Assembly: GCA_013204985.1 (NCBI GenBank)
Contig: JABMLG010000002.1
Span: 124,001 to 188,000 of the forward strand
Length of the DNA stretch: 64,000 nucleotides
Direction of reading: 5' to 3'
Origin: Microbacteriaceae bacterium VKM Ac-2855
Lineage (GTDB): Bacteria; Actinomycetota; Actinomycetes; Actinomycetales; Microbacteriaceae
Shown here: positions 43,236 to 51,752 of the stretch, piece by piece
Position numbering within the stretch: position 1 is the first letter of the stretch
Layout: each line of letters starts with the position of its first letter
Made by a program: the position numbers and the translations under genes
Notes under the pieces: model-generated
Databases searched by the model: none
What the model was told of the DNA's origin: nothing
What the model saw: only the letters and a program-made list of their open reading frames with translations

Positions 43236-44385
43236 CATGCGCTCCTTCCAGGACACGTCGGGGCGCGGGCGTCGCGCGGAGTTCGTCGGGCGGAGTCGTT
43301 GTGATGATGGCGCCCTGAGCGATGGTCGTTCCCAACGCCACCACCAGGTCGTAGTGACACGGCGCGATCAGGTGGAAGACGCAGACGTCCGGATTCTTCG
43401 TCGACACCGGCGTCCAGACGTCGTCGGTGTCGGTGCGCCGTTCATCGAACACGAGGATCTCGGCCGCCGGCATCGTCGGCAGTGCGTCGAGGGCGTCGAG
43501 GACGGCCGCCGATCCGTTGCGCACCGAGACGATCACGCTGAGCTCGGGCGCCGCAGCGGCCGAGGACTCGGTGTATCGGGTCGCGAGTTCCGACCAGTCG
43601 GTGCCGCTGGCCAGCAGCGCGAGCTCGCCGTGCGTCGCCGGCATCGGCAGTCGCAGCTCGACGGTTCGAGAACGGAACCGTGCGTGCATCAGAGCCGCCG
43701 CGCGGAAGACGGCGTGCCGGATCGGGCGCAGCCCCCACTTGCGCGACCACTGCGACGCGGAGGTGAAGGGCTGCACCACGTAACCCAGTGGCGCGGGCGG
43801 ATGAACGCGCGAGCCGATGCCGCGCCAGCACAGTTCGTCCCAGGCGCCGCCGCCGTGCGAGAAGGTCAGGTGCATCGCTGCGTCCTCACGGAACGCCGCA
43901 CCCGTCAGTGCGAAGCTCGACGTGCTCGTGTCGACGGACGCCCAACCGTCGTGCTCGTCGCCGGTCGCGTAGTACGCGTCCTCCGGAACGTAGAGCAATC
44001 GGTAGTCGGCCGTGCCCTCGACCAAGTCGACGAGCGCCTCGGGCTGGTGCAGGTAGTCGTCTTCGATGAAGTACAGCAGGTCGTCGTCGGCGAACGAGAC
44101 GTGGTCGCGCACGAGCCGCACCACCGGGCGCCACGACTTGGCCGCCGTACCGCCGACGATCGGCTGGATCCCGTCGGCGCGGGAGAGGAGGCGGGAGACG
44201 CGGGGGTCGAGCCGTCGGCCGGAGGACACATCCACAACGACGGAGAACGCGACGTTCACCCCACGGGCGCGAGCCGTGTCGATCGCCGTGAGGAGCGATC
44301 GAAGGCAGGTCTCCTTGGAGTACCAGTCGGGTCGGTTCTTGCGGTTCTCGCTCGGGGTGAGGCGGAGAACGACGTGGAGCTGCAC
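43222..44385 (-). CDS. Two-domain glycosyltransferase-like protein
   Basis: A 387-residue protein. The first part (about 1-250) has a GT-A-type acidic motif, LLYFIEDDYLHQPEALVDL, with a WDELCWRGIGSR region downstream. The second part (about 290-360) starts with ELSVIVSVRNGSAAVLDAL, which resembles the beginning of GT2 enzymes but lacks a full DXD domain, so it may be a degenerate second transferase. GTG at 44385 has AAGG eight bases upstream. It is the first gene of a two-gene minus-strand unit facing the flippase fusion, probably one polysaccharide locus. Confidence 0.65.
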   Translation of the reverse strand: MQLHVVLRLTPSENRKNRPDWYSKETCLRSLLTAIDTARARGVNVAFSVVVDVSSGRRLDPRVSRLLSRADGIQPIVGGTAAKSWRPVVRLVRDHVSFADDDLLYFIEDDYLHQPEALVDLVEGTADYRLLYVPEDAYYATGDEHDGWASVDTSTSSFALTGAAFREDAAMHLTFSHGGGAWDELCWRGIGSRVHPPAPLGYVVQPFTSASQWSRKWGLRPIRHAVFRAAALMHARFRSRTVELRLPMPATHGELALLASGTDWSELATRYTESSAAAAPELSVIVSVRNGSAAVLDALDALPTMPAAEILVFDERRTDTDDVWTPVSTKNPDVCVFHLIAPCHYDLVVALGTTIAQGAIITTTPPDELRATPAPRRVLEGAHDGRS

Positions 44386-44613
44386 AGTGGATCCTTCTTG
44401 TCTCGAACGCGGTCGGTCGACCGGTCGGGGGAACGCGTGCCGATGCTGCACTCACCGGGCAGACGAGCCGGTCGCTGGCATCGACATCCGCATGATGAGC
44501 CTGACTCATAGCGCTGGGCCCCCGTTCGGGTAGCGTAGCGTAACTGAGTCTTCGTCGTTATTCGCGGATCATTCACGGGAGTTCGCATCGTGGCAGGGGA
44601 TCGTCGGGTCGGT

Positions 44614-44643
44614 TTCACCGCTCGGCCTTCTTCGGGCTATGCT
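44614..44643 (+). promoter_or_regulatory. Promoter of tRNA-Thr
   Basis: TTCACC (44614-44619) and TATGCT (44638-44643) are 18 bases apart and lie 35 bases before the mature tRNA. A GGGGC/GCCCC hairpin lies between the predicted start and the tRNA. Confidence 0.55.
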
Positions 44644-44677
44644 GTGTAATCGTGTCCGGGGCCGAGCCCCGCAACAC

Positions 44678-44750
44678 GCCGCCTTAGCTCAGTCGGTAGA
44701 GCGTCTCACTCGTAATGAGAAGGTCGTCGGTTCGATTCCGACAGGCGGCT
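44678..44750 (+). tRNA. tRNA-Thr (CGT)
   Basis: A 73-base cloverleaf. The acceptor stem is GCCGCCT with AGGCGGC, the anticodon loop CTCGTAA gives CGT, and the T arm contains GTCGGTTCGATTCCGAC. The discriminator is T; CCA is not encoded. Confidence 0.96.
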
Positions 44751-44756
44751 CCCTCA

Positions 44757-44787
44757 GGCCCCGCGTTCGCGCGGGGCCGTTTTCGTT
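44757..44787 (+). terminator. Rho-independent terminator of tRNA-Thr
   Basis: GGCCCCGCG-TTCG-CGCGGGGCC (44757-44778), a 9-bp stem with a stable UUCG tetraloop, is followed by GTTTTCGTT. It starts seven bases after the tRNA. Confidence 0.85.
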
Positions 44788-44814
44788 ACACGACGGGTAC
44801 CAAGGTCAGCCGGT

Positions 44815-44829
44815 TACCCTGACCCGATG
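44815..44829 (+). promoter_or_regulatory. Leaderless start of the carboxypeptidase gene
   Basis: A -10-like TACCCT (44815-44820) ends six bases before the ATG at 44827, which puts the expected transcription start on the A of ATG. No ribosome binding site precedes the ATG, which agrees with leaderless translation. The -35 (CGACGG, 44791-44796) is weak. Confidence 0.5.
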
Positions 44830-46242
44830 AGCGAGCAGGACCCGGCCCCCGTGCACCGACGACGGACCGCGGTGCTGGTCGCCGCGGTCGTGGCCTTCGT
44901 CCTCCTGGGATGGGCGGCCTTCGCCGCGGGCAGCGCGCTCGCTCCGAACGTGAGCGCTGCTGCCACCCCCACCGGGACTCCCAGCACCGCGGCCGCTGTC
45001 GCTCCGGCCGCTCGACCCACCGCCGCATCCGCAGCGTCGGCGCTGCGGACCTGCTCGGTGTCGGACCTCGCCGCCGACCCGAGGCTCGGCTCGTTCCAGG
45101 CGCAGGTGGTCGACGCGAACACCGGTACCGTTCTCTTCGATCGCGGCGGATCCACACCGTCGCGCACGGCGAGCGTGCTCAAGATCATGACGAGCGCCGC
45201 CGCGGTGGCCGTGCTCGGGCCCGACACGCGGATCGCGACGACCGTGGTGAAGGGCGACACCCCCGGCAGCGTGGTGCTGGTGGGCGGCGGCGATCTGACG
45301 CTGTCGAGTCTGCCGACGGGCGAGGAATCGGTGTACGCCGGCGCCGCGCACCTCGACGACCTCGCCGATCAGGTGCAGGCGGCCTGGGCTGCGGATCCGA
45401 ACACCGCGGGCACCGAGATCACGTCGCTCGTGCTCGACGCCTCGCTCTTCGCCGGTGACACCTGGCAGCCCAGCTGGAACCGCAAAGAGCAGACCGACGG
45501 TTACATGCCCGAGATCACCGCACTGCAGGTCGACGGCGATCGCGACGATCCGACCGACACCGTCTCGGCGCGCAGCACCGACCCCGTCGGCCGGGCCGGC
45601 GCCGCGTTCGCCGACGAACTCGGGGGAGACGTGGCCATCTCGCTCGGCACGGCCACGGCGGGCGCCACCCAGCTCGGGGTCGTGCAGTCGGCGACGGTGT
45701 CGACGCTCGTGCAGCAGTCGCTGATCGTCTCCGACAACGCCATCGCCGAGATGCTGGCCCGGCTCACCGCGATCGCCGCAGGAGCCGGCAACACCTTCGC
45801 GAGCGAGCAGGCGGGCATCCTGCAGGGCCTCGCAGGCTACGGAGTGGACACCACCGGCATCACGATCGTCGACGGATCAGGCCTGAGCGACGACAACGCC
45901 GTGCCGCCCGCCTACCTCACCGCGCTGTTGCGCAAGGTGAACGCTCGGGAGGGGAGCCTCGGTGTCGTCTACGACGGGCTACCGATCTCGGGCCGCACCG
46001 GCTCCCTCTCGTACAGCGACCGCTTCGCCGGGGCGAACGCCGTCGCCGACGGCGCCATCAACGCCAAGACCGGCTGGATCGACACTGGATACACCCTCGC
46101 CGGTGTCGTGCACGCGGCGGACGGCAGCGTGCAGACCTTCGCCGTCTACGCACTGGGCGAGGTCACCGATGATGCGAAGGCGGCGATCGACACCCTGGCC
46201 ACCGGCTTCTACCGCTGCGGCGCGCAACTGGCCGACTTCTGA
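44827..46242 (+). CDS. dacB: D-alanyl-D-alanine carboxypeptidase/endopeptidase (PBP4 type)
   Basis: A 471-residue S13-family enzyme trimming peptidoglycan stem peptides. After one membrane segment (about 13-37) and an Ala/Thr/Pro linker, the motifs are SVLK (S116, K119), SDN (302-304) and KTG (414-416). The family's insertion domain lies between the first two motifs, containing the LVGGGDLTL and WNRKEQTDGYMP stretches. The gene ends in LADF followed by a stop, and this end is duplicated in the following repeat. Monocistronic. Confidence 0.93.
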   Translation: MSEQDPAPVHRRRTAVLVAAVVAFVLLGWAAFAAGSALAPNVSAAATPTGTPSTAAAVAPAARPTAASAASALRTCSVSDLAADPRLGSFQAQVVDANTGTVLFDRGGSTPSRTASVLKIMTSAAAVAVLGPDTRIATTVVKGDTPGSVVLVGGGDLTLSSLPTGEESVYAGAAHLDDLADQVQAAWAADPNTAGTEITSLVLDASLFAGDTWQPSWNRKEQTDGYMPEITALQVDGDRDDPTDTVSARSTDPVGRAGAAFADELGGDVAISLGTATAGATQLGVVQSATVSTLVQQSLIVSDNAIAEMLARLTAIAAGAGNTFASEQAGILQGLAGYGVDTTGITIVDGSGLSDDNAVPPAYLTALLRKVNAREGSLGVVYDGLPISGRTGSLSYSDRFAGANAVADGAINAKTGWIDTGYTLAGVVHAADGSVQTFAVYALGEVTDDAKAAIDTLATGFYRCGAQLADF

Positions 46243-46301
46243 GCCCTGGCCGACTTCTGGGGCGCTGGCCGACATCTGGGGCCCTGGCCGACATCCGAGC
46301 G
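46228..46301. repeat. Four tandem 18-19 bp copies of the carboxypeptidase gene end
   Basis: CTGGCCGACTTCTGAGCC (46228-46245) is the last codons, LADF and stop. Three more copies follow (46246-46264, 46265-46283, 46284-46301), with the stop changed to TGG in the second and third. They lie outside the gene and look like slippage duplication. Confidence 0.8.
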
Positions 46302-46340
46302 CAGCCGACGTCAGCGGAGCCCGAGTTCTAGAATCGGACG

Positions 46341-46937
46341 ATGACCCGGGCCCTGTTGATCATCGACGTTCAGAACGACTTCACGGAGGGCGGCGCGCTC
46401 GGTGTCGACGGAGGCGCCGCGGTCGCGCGCGGGATCAGCGAGCTGCTGCGCGCGCATCCGCAGGCCTACGACGTGGTCGTCGCCTCGCGCGACTGGCACG
46501 ACGGCGACAACGACAACGGCGGGCATTTCGCCGCGGGAGATCCGGACTTCGTCGACACCTGGCCGGTGCACTGCGTCTCGGGCACGTCAGGCGCCGACTA
46601 CCACCCCGAACTCGACACCGGCGCGATCGATGTGCACATCCGCAAAGGCGAGGGGCGGCCGGCCTACTCGATCTTCGAGGGCGCGACGCCGGAGGGTGAA
46701 TCGCTCCGGGCGGCCTTGGAGCGGTGCGGCGTGACCGAGATCGACGTGGTCGGGATCGCCACCGACTACTGCGTCCGCGCCTCGGCGCTCGACGCGGTCG
46801 GCGCCGGCTTCCGGGTGCGCGTGCTCGAAGACCTCGTCGCCGGCGTCGCCACCGGGAGCAGCGCCGCCGCGTTGTCGGAGATGGCGGTCGCGGGCGTCGA
46901 ACTCGTGCCGGGCGCTTCGACGGAAACCGTGCGCTGA
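46341..46937 (+). CDS. pncA: Nicotinamidase/pyrazinamidase
   Basis: A 198-residue cysteine hydrolase converting nicotinamide to nicotinate in NAD salvage. The triad is D9 (LLIIDVQND), K102 (HIRKGEG) and C144 (IATDYCVRAS); metal ligands are likely D51, H53, H62 and H77 as in other PncA proteins. It would also activate pyrazinamide. The ATG at 46341 has only a weak AATCGGA site upstream. No NAD genes adjoin. Confidence 0.94.
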   Translation: MTRALLIIDVQNDFTEGGALGVDGGAAVARGISELLRAHPQAYDVVVASRDWHDGDNDNGGHFAAGDPDFVDTWPVHCVSGTSGADYHPELDTGAIDVHIRKGEGRPAYSIFEGATPEGESLRAALERCGVTEIDVVGIATDYCVRASALDAVGAGFRVRVLEDLVAGVATGSSAAALSEMAVAGVELVPGASTETVR

Positions 46938-46999
46938 CGCGCCGCAGACCACTCGATCCGCACCTTTCGGTGCCGATTTCGGTGGCCTAGAGTGGATTC

Positions 47000-48475
47000 A
47001 TGGCTGCCACTGTGTCTGAAACCGAGCTGCTCGACAGTGTTCCCGACGGTCTGTTCATCGGGGGTGAGTGGCTCCCCGCGGCGAGCGGACGCTCGCTCGA
47101 CGTCGAGGATCCCGCGACCGGTTCGGTGATCAAGAGGATCGCGGATGCGGATGTCGCCGACGGACTCCGCGCTCTCGATGCCGCGGTCGCTGCGGCCGAC
47201 GGCTGGGCGGCGACCGCCCCCCGCAAGCGCGCCGAGATCCTCCGCCGAGCGTTCGACCTGCTGCAGGAGCGCAAGGAGCAGTTCGCCCTTCTGATGACGC
47301 TCGAGATGGGCAAGCCCTACACCGAGGCGCTCGGCGAGGTCGCCTACGGGGGCGAGTTCCTGCGCTGGTTCAGCGAGGAGGCGGTGCGGATCGCCGGGCG
47401 CTACGGCACCAATCCCGAGGGCACCGGGCGCGTGATCGTGACCCAGCATCCGGTGGGTCCGTGCTACCTGATCACGCCGTGGAACTTCCCGCTGGCGATG
47501 GCCACGCGCAAGATCGCGCCGGCGCTCGCCGCGGGCTGCACCGTGGTGGTCAAGCCGGCCGAACTCACGCCGCTGACCACGCTGCTGTTCGCCCGGTTGC
47601 TCGACGACGCCGGCGTGCCCGCCGGTGTCGTCAACGTGATCACGACCTCGGCCTCGTCGGCCGTCTCGGAGCCGATCATCGCGGATCCGCGGCTGCGTAA
47701 GCTCTCCTTCACCGGTTCCACACCGGTGGGGCAGAAGCTGATCCAGCAGTCGGCGCAGAACGTGCTGCGCATATCGATGGAGCTCGGCGGCAACGCTCCG
47801 TTCGTCGTGTTCGGCGACGCCGACCTCGACAAGGCGGTGGACGGCGCGATCCTGGCCAAGTTCCGCAACATCGGGCAGGCATGCACGGCCGCGAACCGCT
47901 TCATCGTGCACGAGTCGGTGGCCGACGAATTCGCGGCGCGGGTGACGGCCCGGGTTCGGGCGATGCGGATCGGTCGCGGCACGGAGGAGGGTGTGGACAT
48001 CGGTCCGCTCATCGATGATCGCGCGGTAGCCAAGGCGAGCGAGCTGGTGCAGGATGCGGTGGCGCGTGGCGCGACGGTCCGCATCGGCGGGGCGGGGATC
48101 GACCGGCCCGGGCACTTCTACGAGCCGACGGTCGTCACCGGAGTCACGGCGGGCAGTGAGATCCTGCGGACGGAGATCTTCGGGCCAGTGGTGGCGATCG
48201 TGCCGTTCACCGACGAGGAGGACGCCGTACGGCTGGCCAATGACACCGAATTCGGCCTCATCTCCTACGTCTTCACCGCCGACTTCGCGCGTGGACAGCG
48301 GATGATCGAGCGGCTGCAGACGGGGATGATGGGGCTCAACGTGGGCGTCGTCTCGAACGCCGCCGCGCCGTTCGGCGGTGTCAAGCAGTCGGGCCTCGGG
48401 CGCGAGGGCGGGCTCGAGGGCATCCACGAATACCTCTCGACGAAGTACACGCTGACGCCGGACCCGTTCGCCTGA
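47000..48475 (+). CDS. NAD(P)-dependent aldehyde dehydrogenase, succinate-semialdehyde type
   Basis: A 491-residue ALDH. The catalytic cysteine is C295 in GQACTAANRF and the general base E261 in ELGGNAPF; the cofactor region VGPCYLITPWNFP and the NAD loop SFTGSTPVG are present. GQxCxxANR and the FGGVKQSGLGREGG end are typical of succinate-semialdehyde dehydrogenases (GabD), though other semialdehydes are possible. The stop overlaps the methyltransferase start (TGATG), so the two are translationally coupled. Confidence 0.88.
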   Translation: MAATVSETELLDSVPDGLFIGGEWLPAASGRSLDVEDPATGSVIKRIADADVADGLRALDAAVAAADGWAATAPRKRAEILRRAFDLLQERKEQFALLMTLEMGKPYTEALGEVAYGGEFLRWFSEEAVRIAGRYGTNPEGTGRVIVTQHPVGPCYLITPWNFPLAMATRKIAPALAAGCTVVVKPAELTPLTTLLFARLLDDAGVPAGVVNVITTSASSAVSEPIIADPRLRKLSFTGSTPVGQKLIQQSAQNVLRISMELGGNAPFVVFGDADLDKAVDGAILAKFRNIGQACTAANRFIVHESVADEFAARVTARVRAMRIGRGTEEGVDIGPLIDDRAVAKASELVQDAVARGATVRIGGAGIDRPGHFYEPTVVTGVTAGSEILRTEIFGPVVAIVPFTDEEDAVRLANDTEFGLISYVFTADFARGQRMIERLQTGMMGLNVGVVSNAAAPFGGVKQSGLGREGGLEGIHEYLSTKYTLTPDPFA

Positions 48476-49272
48476 TGCCCCTCATCCCGATCACGGATCT
48501 CGCCGATCCGCGCGTGGTGGATTACGCCCACGCGACGGACGTCGCGCTCAAGAACGCGCGCGGGCCGCACGGCCTCTACATCGCCGAGTCCGCGCTCGTG
48601 CTCGAGCGTGCCCTGCGCGCCGGGCACGAACCTCGCTCGGTACTGGCGCTCGGCGGGTCGGTGGCCGAGGCCGAGCGGATCCTGGCCGGGCGAGACGTGC
48701 CGATCTTCACCGGCCCGGGCGAGCTGCTGGCCGACCTGACCGGCTACCTCCTGCACCGCGGCCTGATCGCCGCGATGCACCGCCCCGCTCTTCCCGATCC
48801 CGGTGAACTGCTGCGCGACGCCCGCCGGGTGATCGTGCTGGAGAACGTCGTCGATCCGACCAACGTCGGCGCGATCTTCCGCTCCGTCGGCGCGATCGGT
48901 GCGGATGCGGTGCTGGTCACCCCGCGCTGCTCCGACCCGTTCTACCGTCGCGCGATCCGCGTCAGCATGGGCACGGTCCTGCAGGTGCCCTGGACGCGCG
49001 TCGGCGACTGGACAGAGACCGCCGCGACCCTGCACGCCGCGGGCTTCACGATCGCGGCCATGGCGCTCACCGACGACTCGGTCGAGCTGCGCGCGTTCGC
49101 GGCCGAGGCGCCCGAGCGGGTGGCGCTCGTGCTCGGCACCGAGGGGGAGGGCCTCACTCCGGAGGCGCTCGCGGCGGCGGATGCGGTCGTGCGCATCCCG
49201 ATGCGGCACGGCATCGATTCGCTCAACGTGGCGGCGGCGAGCGCGGTCGCGATGTGGGCGCTCGCCCTCTAG
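48475..49272 (+). CDS. SpoU/TrmH-family RNA 2'-O-methyltransferase
   Basis: A 265-residue SPOUT enzyme. An N-terminal substrate-binding domain (about 1-100) precedes the SPOUT core with motif 1 NVGAIFRSVGAIGADAV, motif 2 LGTEGEGLT and motif 3 IPMRHGIDSLNVAAASAV. The knot region binds S-adenosylmethionine. It methylates a ribose in rRNA or tRNA; the target is not evident. Coupled to the aldehyde dehydrogenase gene; the pairing looks positional rather than functional. Confidence 0.9.
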   Translation: MPLIPITDLADPRVVDYAHATDVALKNARGPHGLYIAESALVLERALRAGHEPRSVLALGGSVAEAERILAGRDVPIFTGPGELLADLTGYLLHRGLIAAMHRPALPDPGELLRDARRVIVLENVVDPTNVGAIFRSVGAIGADAVLVTPRCSDPFYRRAIRVSMGTVLQVPWTRVGDWTETAATLHAAGFTIAAMALTDDSVELRAFAAEAPERVALVLGTEGEGLTPEALAAADAVVRIPMRHGIDSLNVAAASAVAMWALAL

Positions 49273-49319
49273 GCTCGGGCGGACGGCCGCGAGGCCGCGA
49301 CGAATATGCGGGGGTGACG

Positions 49320-49649
49320 ATGAGGCTGCTGAAGGCGGGTTCGGCCGCGCTGCTGCTCGTTGTGCTGGCCGGATGCTCCGGCGGCGCGGTGGAGATCCCG
49401 GCCGATGCCACGGCGAACCCGAATCCGATGTCCACGCCGCCCGTCACGCCGACCATCACGCCGAGCGACGCGGCGGCGGATCCGCTCGCGGAGTGCATCG
49501 CGCGCAGCGGCTTCACGCTCCGCCCGCCCGACCTGGACACCCGCGATCCGGCGGCTCGGGCGAAACGGACGGACGACCAGCTGAGGTTCGACATCATCCA
49601 GGCGCAGTGCCACCAGGATCTCGACCCGACGGCGACGCCGACTCCCTAG
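49320..49649 (+). CDS. Small lipoprotein of unknown function
   Basis: A 109-residue lipoprotein: MRLLKAGSAALLLVVLAGC gives a type II signal with C19 lipidated, followed by a Pro/Thr-rich linker and a small domain with two cysteines (about C59 and C97), probably disulphide-bonded outside. GGGGG lies five bases before ATG 49320. I do not recognise the family. It sits between the methyltransferase and thiolase genes. Confidence 0.7.
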   Translation: MRLLKAGSAALLLVVLAGCSGGAVEIPADATANPNPMSTPPVTPTITPSDAAADPLAECIARSGFTLRPPDLDTRDPAARAKRTDDQLRFDIIQAQCHQDLDPTATPTP

Positions 49650-49712
49650 CCGCACACCGAGCGGGCCGCGCCGCGGGCGCGCGTTACGCTGGAGACGACG
49701 AGGAGGTCGCCC

Positions 49713-50891
49713 ATGCGCGATGTCGTGCTCATCGATGCGATCCGGACGCCGTGCGGCCGAGGCAAGCCCGGCGGGGCGCTGGCGGGGGTGCATCCGACCG
49801 ATCTGCTCGCGGGGGTGCTCGCCGATCTGATCGAACGGACGGGCGTGGACCCCGCTGCCATCGATGACGTGATCGCGGGTTGCGTGTCGCAGGCGGGCGA
49901 GCAGACCTTCAACATCGCGCGCAACGCCCTGCTCGGTGCCGGGCTGCCCGAATCCGTGCCGGGTGTCACCATCGATCGTCAGTGCGGCTCGAGCCAGCAG
50001 GCGGTGACCTTCGCGGCGCAGGCGATCGCCTCGGGGATGCAGGACGTCGTCATCGCGTGCGGTGTGGAGTCGATGAGCCGCGTGCCGCTGCGCTCCTCCC
50101 TCGGCGGGCGGGATCCGTACGGCTCCCGGGTCGCCGCGCGGTACCCGGACGGACTCGTCGAACAGGGCGTGTCGGCAGAGCTCGTGGCCGCGCGCTGGGG
50201 CATCGGCCGCGCCGAGCTCGACGCGTACGCGGCGCAGTCGCACCGGCGCGCGGAGATGGCCTGGGACGACGGTCTCTTCGCGCGGGAGGTCGTGCCGGTC
50301 GCCGGTGTGTCGCTCGCGCGCGACGAGACGTTGCGCAGTGGCACGACCGCGGAGTCGCTGGCGGCGCTCGCCCCGGCGTTCGAGAGTGCCGAGAAGAGCG
50401 AGCGGTTCCCCGAGATCACCTGGAGCATCACCGCCGGATCCTCGTCACCGCTCTCGGACGGAGCCTCCGCTGCGCTGCTCATGAGCGCCGAGACGGCGAA
50501 CGCGCTCGGGCTGCGTCCCCGCGCCCGCTTCGCCGCTTTCGCGACGGTCGGCAGCGACCCGCTGCTGATGCTGACGGGAGTGATCCCCGCGACGTACAAG
50601 GCGATGGCGCTCGCGGGGCTCTCGCTGGACGAGCTGACGACGGTCGAGGTGAACGAGGCGTTCGCCTCCGTGCCGCTCGCGTGGCTGCGCGAGTTCCCCA
50701 GCGTCGATCCGGCCCTTCTGAATCCGTGGGGCGGCGCTATCGCGCTGGGCCACGCGCTCGGTTCGAGCGGCACCCGTCTGCTGGCCACGATGCTCACCAC
50801 TCTCGAACACACCGGCGGGCGCTACGGCTTGCAGACGATGTGCGAGGGCGGCGGGATGGCGAACGCAACGATCATCGAGCGGCTCGGATGA
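49713..50891 (+). CDS. Thiolase (acetyl-CoA acyltransferase)
   Basis: A 392-residue thiolase. The active-site residues are C91 (DRQCGSSQQ), H347 (GGAIALGHALGSSG) and C377 (MCEGGGMANA). It cleaves or forms beta-ketoacyl-CoA; with the SDR gene following, a fatty-acid or branched-chain/steroid side-chain beta-oxidation role is likely. GAGGAGGTC precedes ATG 49713 within ten bases. A 17-bp tandem repeat starts at its stop. Confidence 0.92.
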   Translation: MRDVVLIDAIRTPCGRGKPGGALAGVHPTDLLAGVLADLIERTGVDPAAIDDVIAGCVSQAGEQTFNIARNALLGAGLPESVPGVTIDRQCGSSQQAVTFAAQAIASGMQDVVIACGVESMSRVPLRSSLGGRDPYGSRVAARYPDGLVEQGVSAELVAARWGIGRAELDAYAAQSHRRAEMAWDDGLFAREVVPVAGVSLARDETLRSGTTAESLAALAPAFESAEKSERFPEITWSITAGSSSPLSDGASAALLMSAETANALGLRPRARFAAFATVGSDPLLMLTGVIPATYKAMALAGLSLDELTTVEVNEAFASVPLAWLREFPSVDPALLNPWGGAIALGHALGSSGTRLLATMLTTLEHTGGRYGLQTMCEGGGMANATIIERLG

Positions 50892-50936
50892 ACGGGATGC
50901 GGGGATGAACGGGATGCGGGGATGAACATCGCGGGG
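50887..50936. repeat. Tandem 17-bp units between thiolase and SDR genes
   Basis: GATGAACGGGATGCGGG occurs at 50887-50903 and 50904-50920, then GATGAAC with a diverged end from 50921, which contains the true ATG of the SDR gene (50922). The first copy carries the thiolase stop. The copies add two extra ATG-containing frames ahead of the real start. Confidence 0.8.
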
Positions 50937-51629
50937 TGCTCGGCGCTGGTGACCGGGGGCGCCTCCGGCCTCGGCGCCGCGGTGGCGGCTGAACTCGCGC
51001 GCGCGGGCGCCCGGGTCGTGGTGCTCGATCTTCCCGACGGCGACGTTCTCGACGAGAGGGCGGTCTCGGCTGCGATCGCCCGCGCGAGTGCGCTCGCCCC
51101 GCTGCGCATCGCCGTGAACTGTGCGGGGGTGGCGACGCCGGGTCGCACGGTCGGGCGCGACGGGCCGCTTCCGCTGGCCGACTTCGAGAGGGTGCTGCGG
51201 ATCAACACGGTCGGCACCTTCAACGTGGTGCGACTCGCGGCGGCGGCGATGATGGAGACCGATCCGGTCGACGGCGAGCGCGGCGTGATCGTGAACACGG
51301 CTTCCGTGGCGGCATTCGACGGTCAGATCGGTCAGGCGGCCTACGCCGCCTCGAAGGGTGCCGTCGCCGCGATGACGCTGCCGCTGGCGCGGGAGTTCGC
51401 GTCAGCGCTGGTCCGTGTGGTGGCGATCGCTCCCGGCCTGTTCGACACCCCGCTGCTGGCGGGACTGCCCGAGGCCGCGCGCGCCTCCCTCGGCTCGCAG
51501 GCCCCGCATCCGTCGCGCCTCGGCCGACCCGACGAGTTCGCCGCGCTGGTGCGGCACATCTGCGAGAACTCCATGCTCAACGGCGACACCATCCGCCTCG
51601 ACGCCGCGGTGCGCCTCCCGCCCCGCTGA
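50922..51629 (+). CDS. Short-chain dehydrogenase/reductase, 3-hydroxyacyl-CoA dehydrogenase-like
   Basis: A 235-residue SDR. The cofactor motif is TGGASGLG (11-18), NCAG is at 66-69, and the catalytic residues are S128, Y141 and K145 (YAASK). D36 after the second strand suggests NAD preference. The sequence resembles human HSD17B10-type (3-hydroxyacyl-CoA dehydrogenase type II) enzymes, which fits the thiolase just before it. The gene starts within a tandem repeat that supplies GCGGG as a ribosome-binding region. Confidence 0.88.
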   Translation: MNIAGCSALVTGGASGLGAAVAAELARAGARVVVLDLPDGDVLDERAVSAAIARASALAPLRIAVNCAGVATPGRTVGRDGPLPLADFERVLRINTVGTFNVVRLAAAAMMETDPVDGERGVIVNTASVAAFDGQIGQAAYAASKGAVAAMTLPLAREFASALVRVVAIAPGLFDTPLLAGLPEAARASLGSQAPHPSRLGRPDEFAALVRHICENSMLNGDTIRLDAAVRLPPR

Positions 51630-51657
51630 CGCCCGGCCTGCCGCCCGCCGCCTTCCT

Positions 51658-51728
51658 GCGAGGGACCCTCCCTGTGCGCGTCGGACCCGCTCAGGGTGGG
51701 TCCGACGCGCACAGGAGGGGTCCCTCGC
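51658..51728. repeat. GCGAGGGACC palindromic repeat, copy C
   Basis: Two 31-base arms (51658-51688 and 51698-51728) with two adjacent mismatches flank a 9-base loop. It lies between the convergent SDR and SGNH genes, 28 bases after the SDR stop. Confidence 0.85.
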
Positions 51729-51752
51729 AGGGAGGCGGGACGGCGGGACGGG

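Noticed and set aside
42331-46301. Tandem arrays as possible CRISPR
   Set aside because: Units are 14-19 bp and directly adjacent, without spacers, and no cas gene is present.
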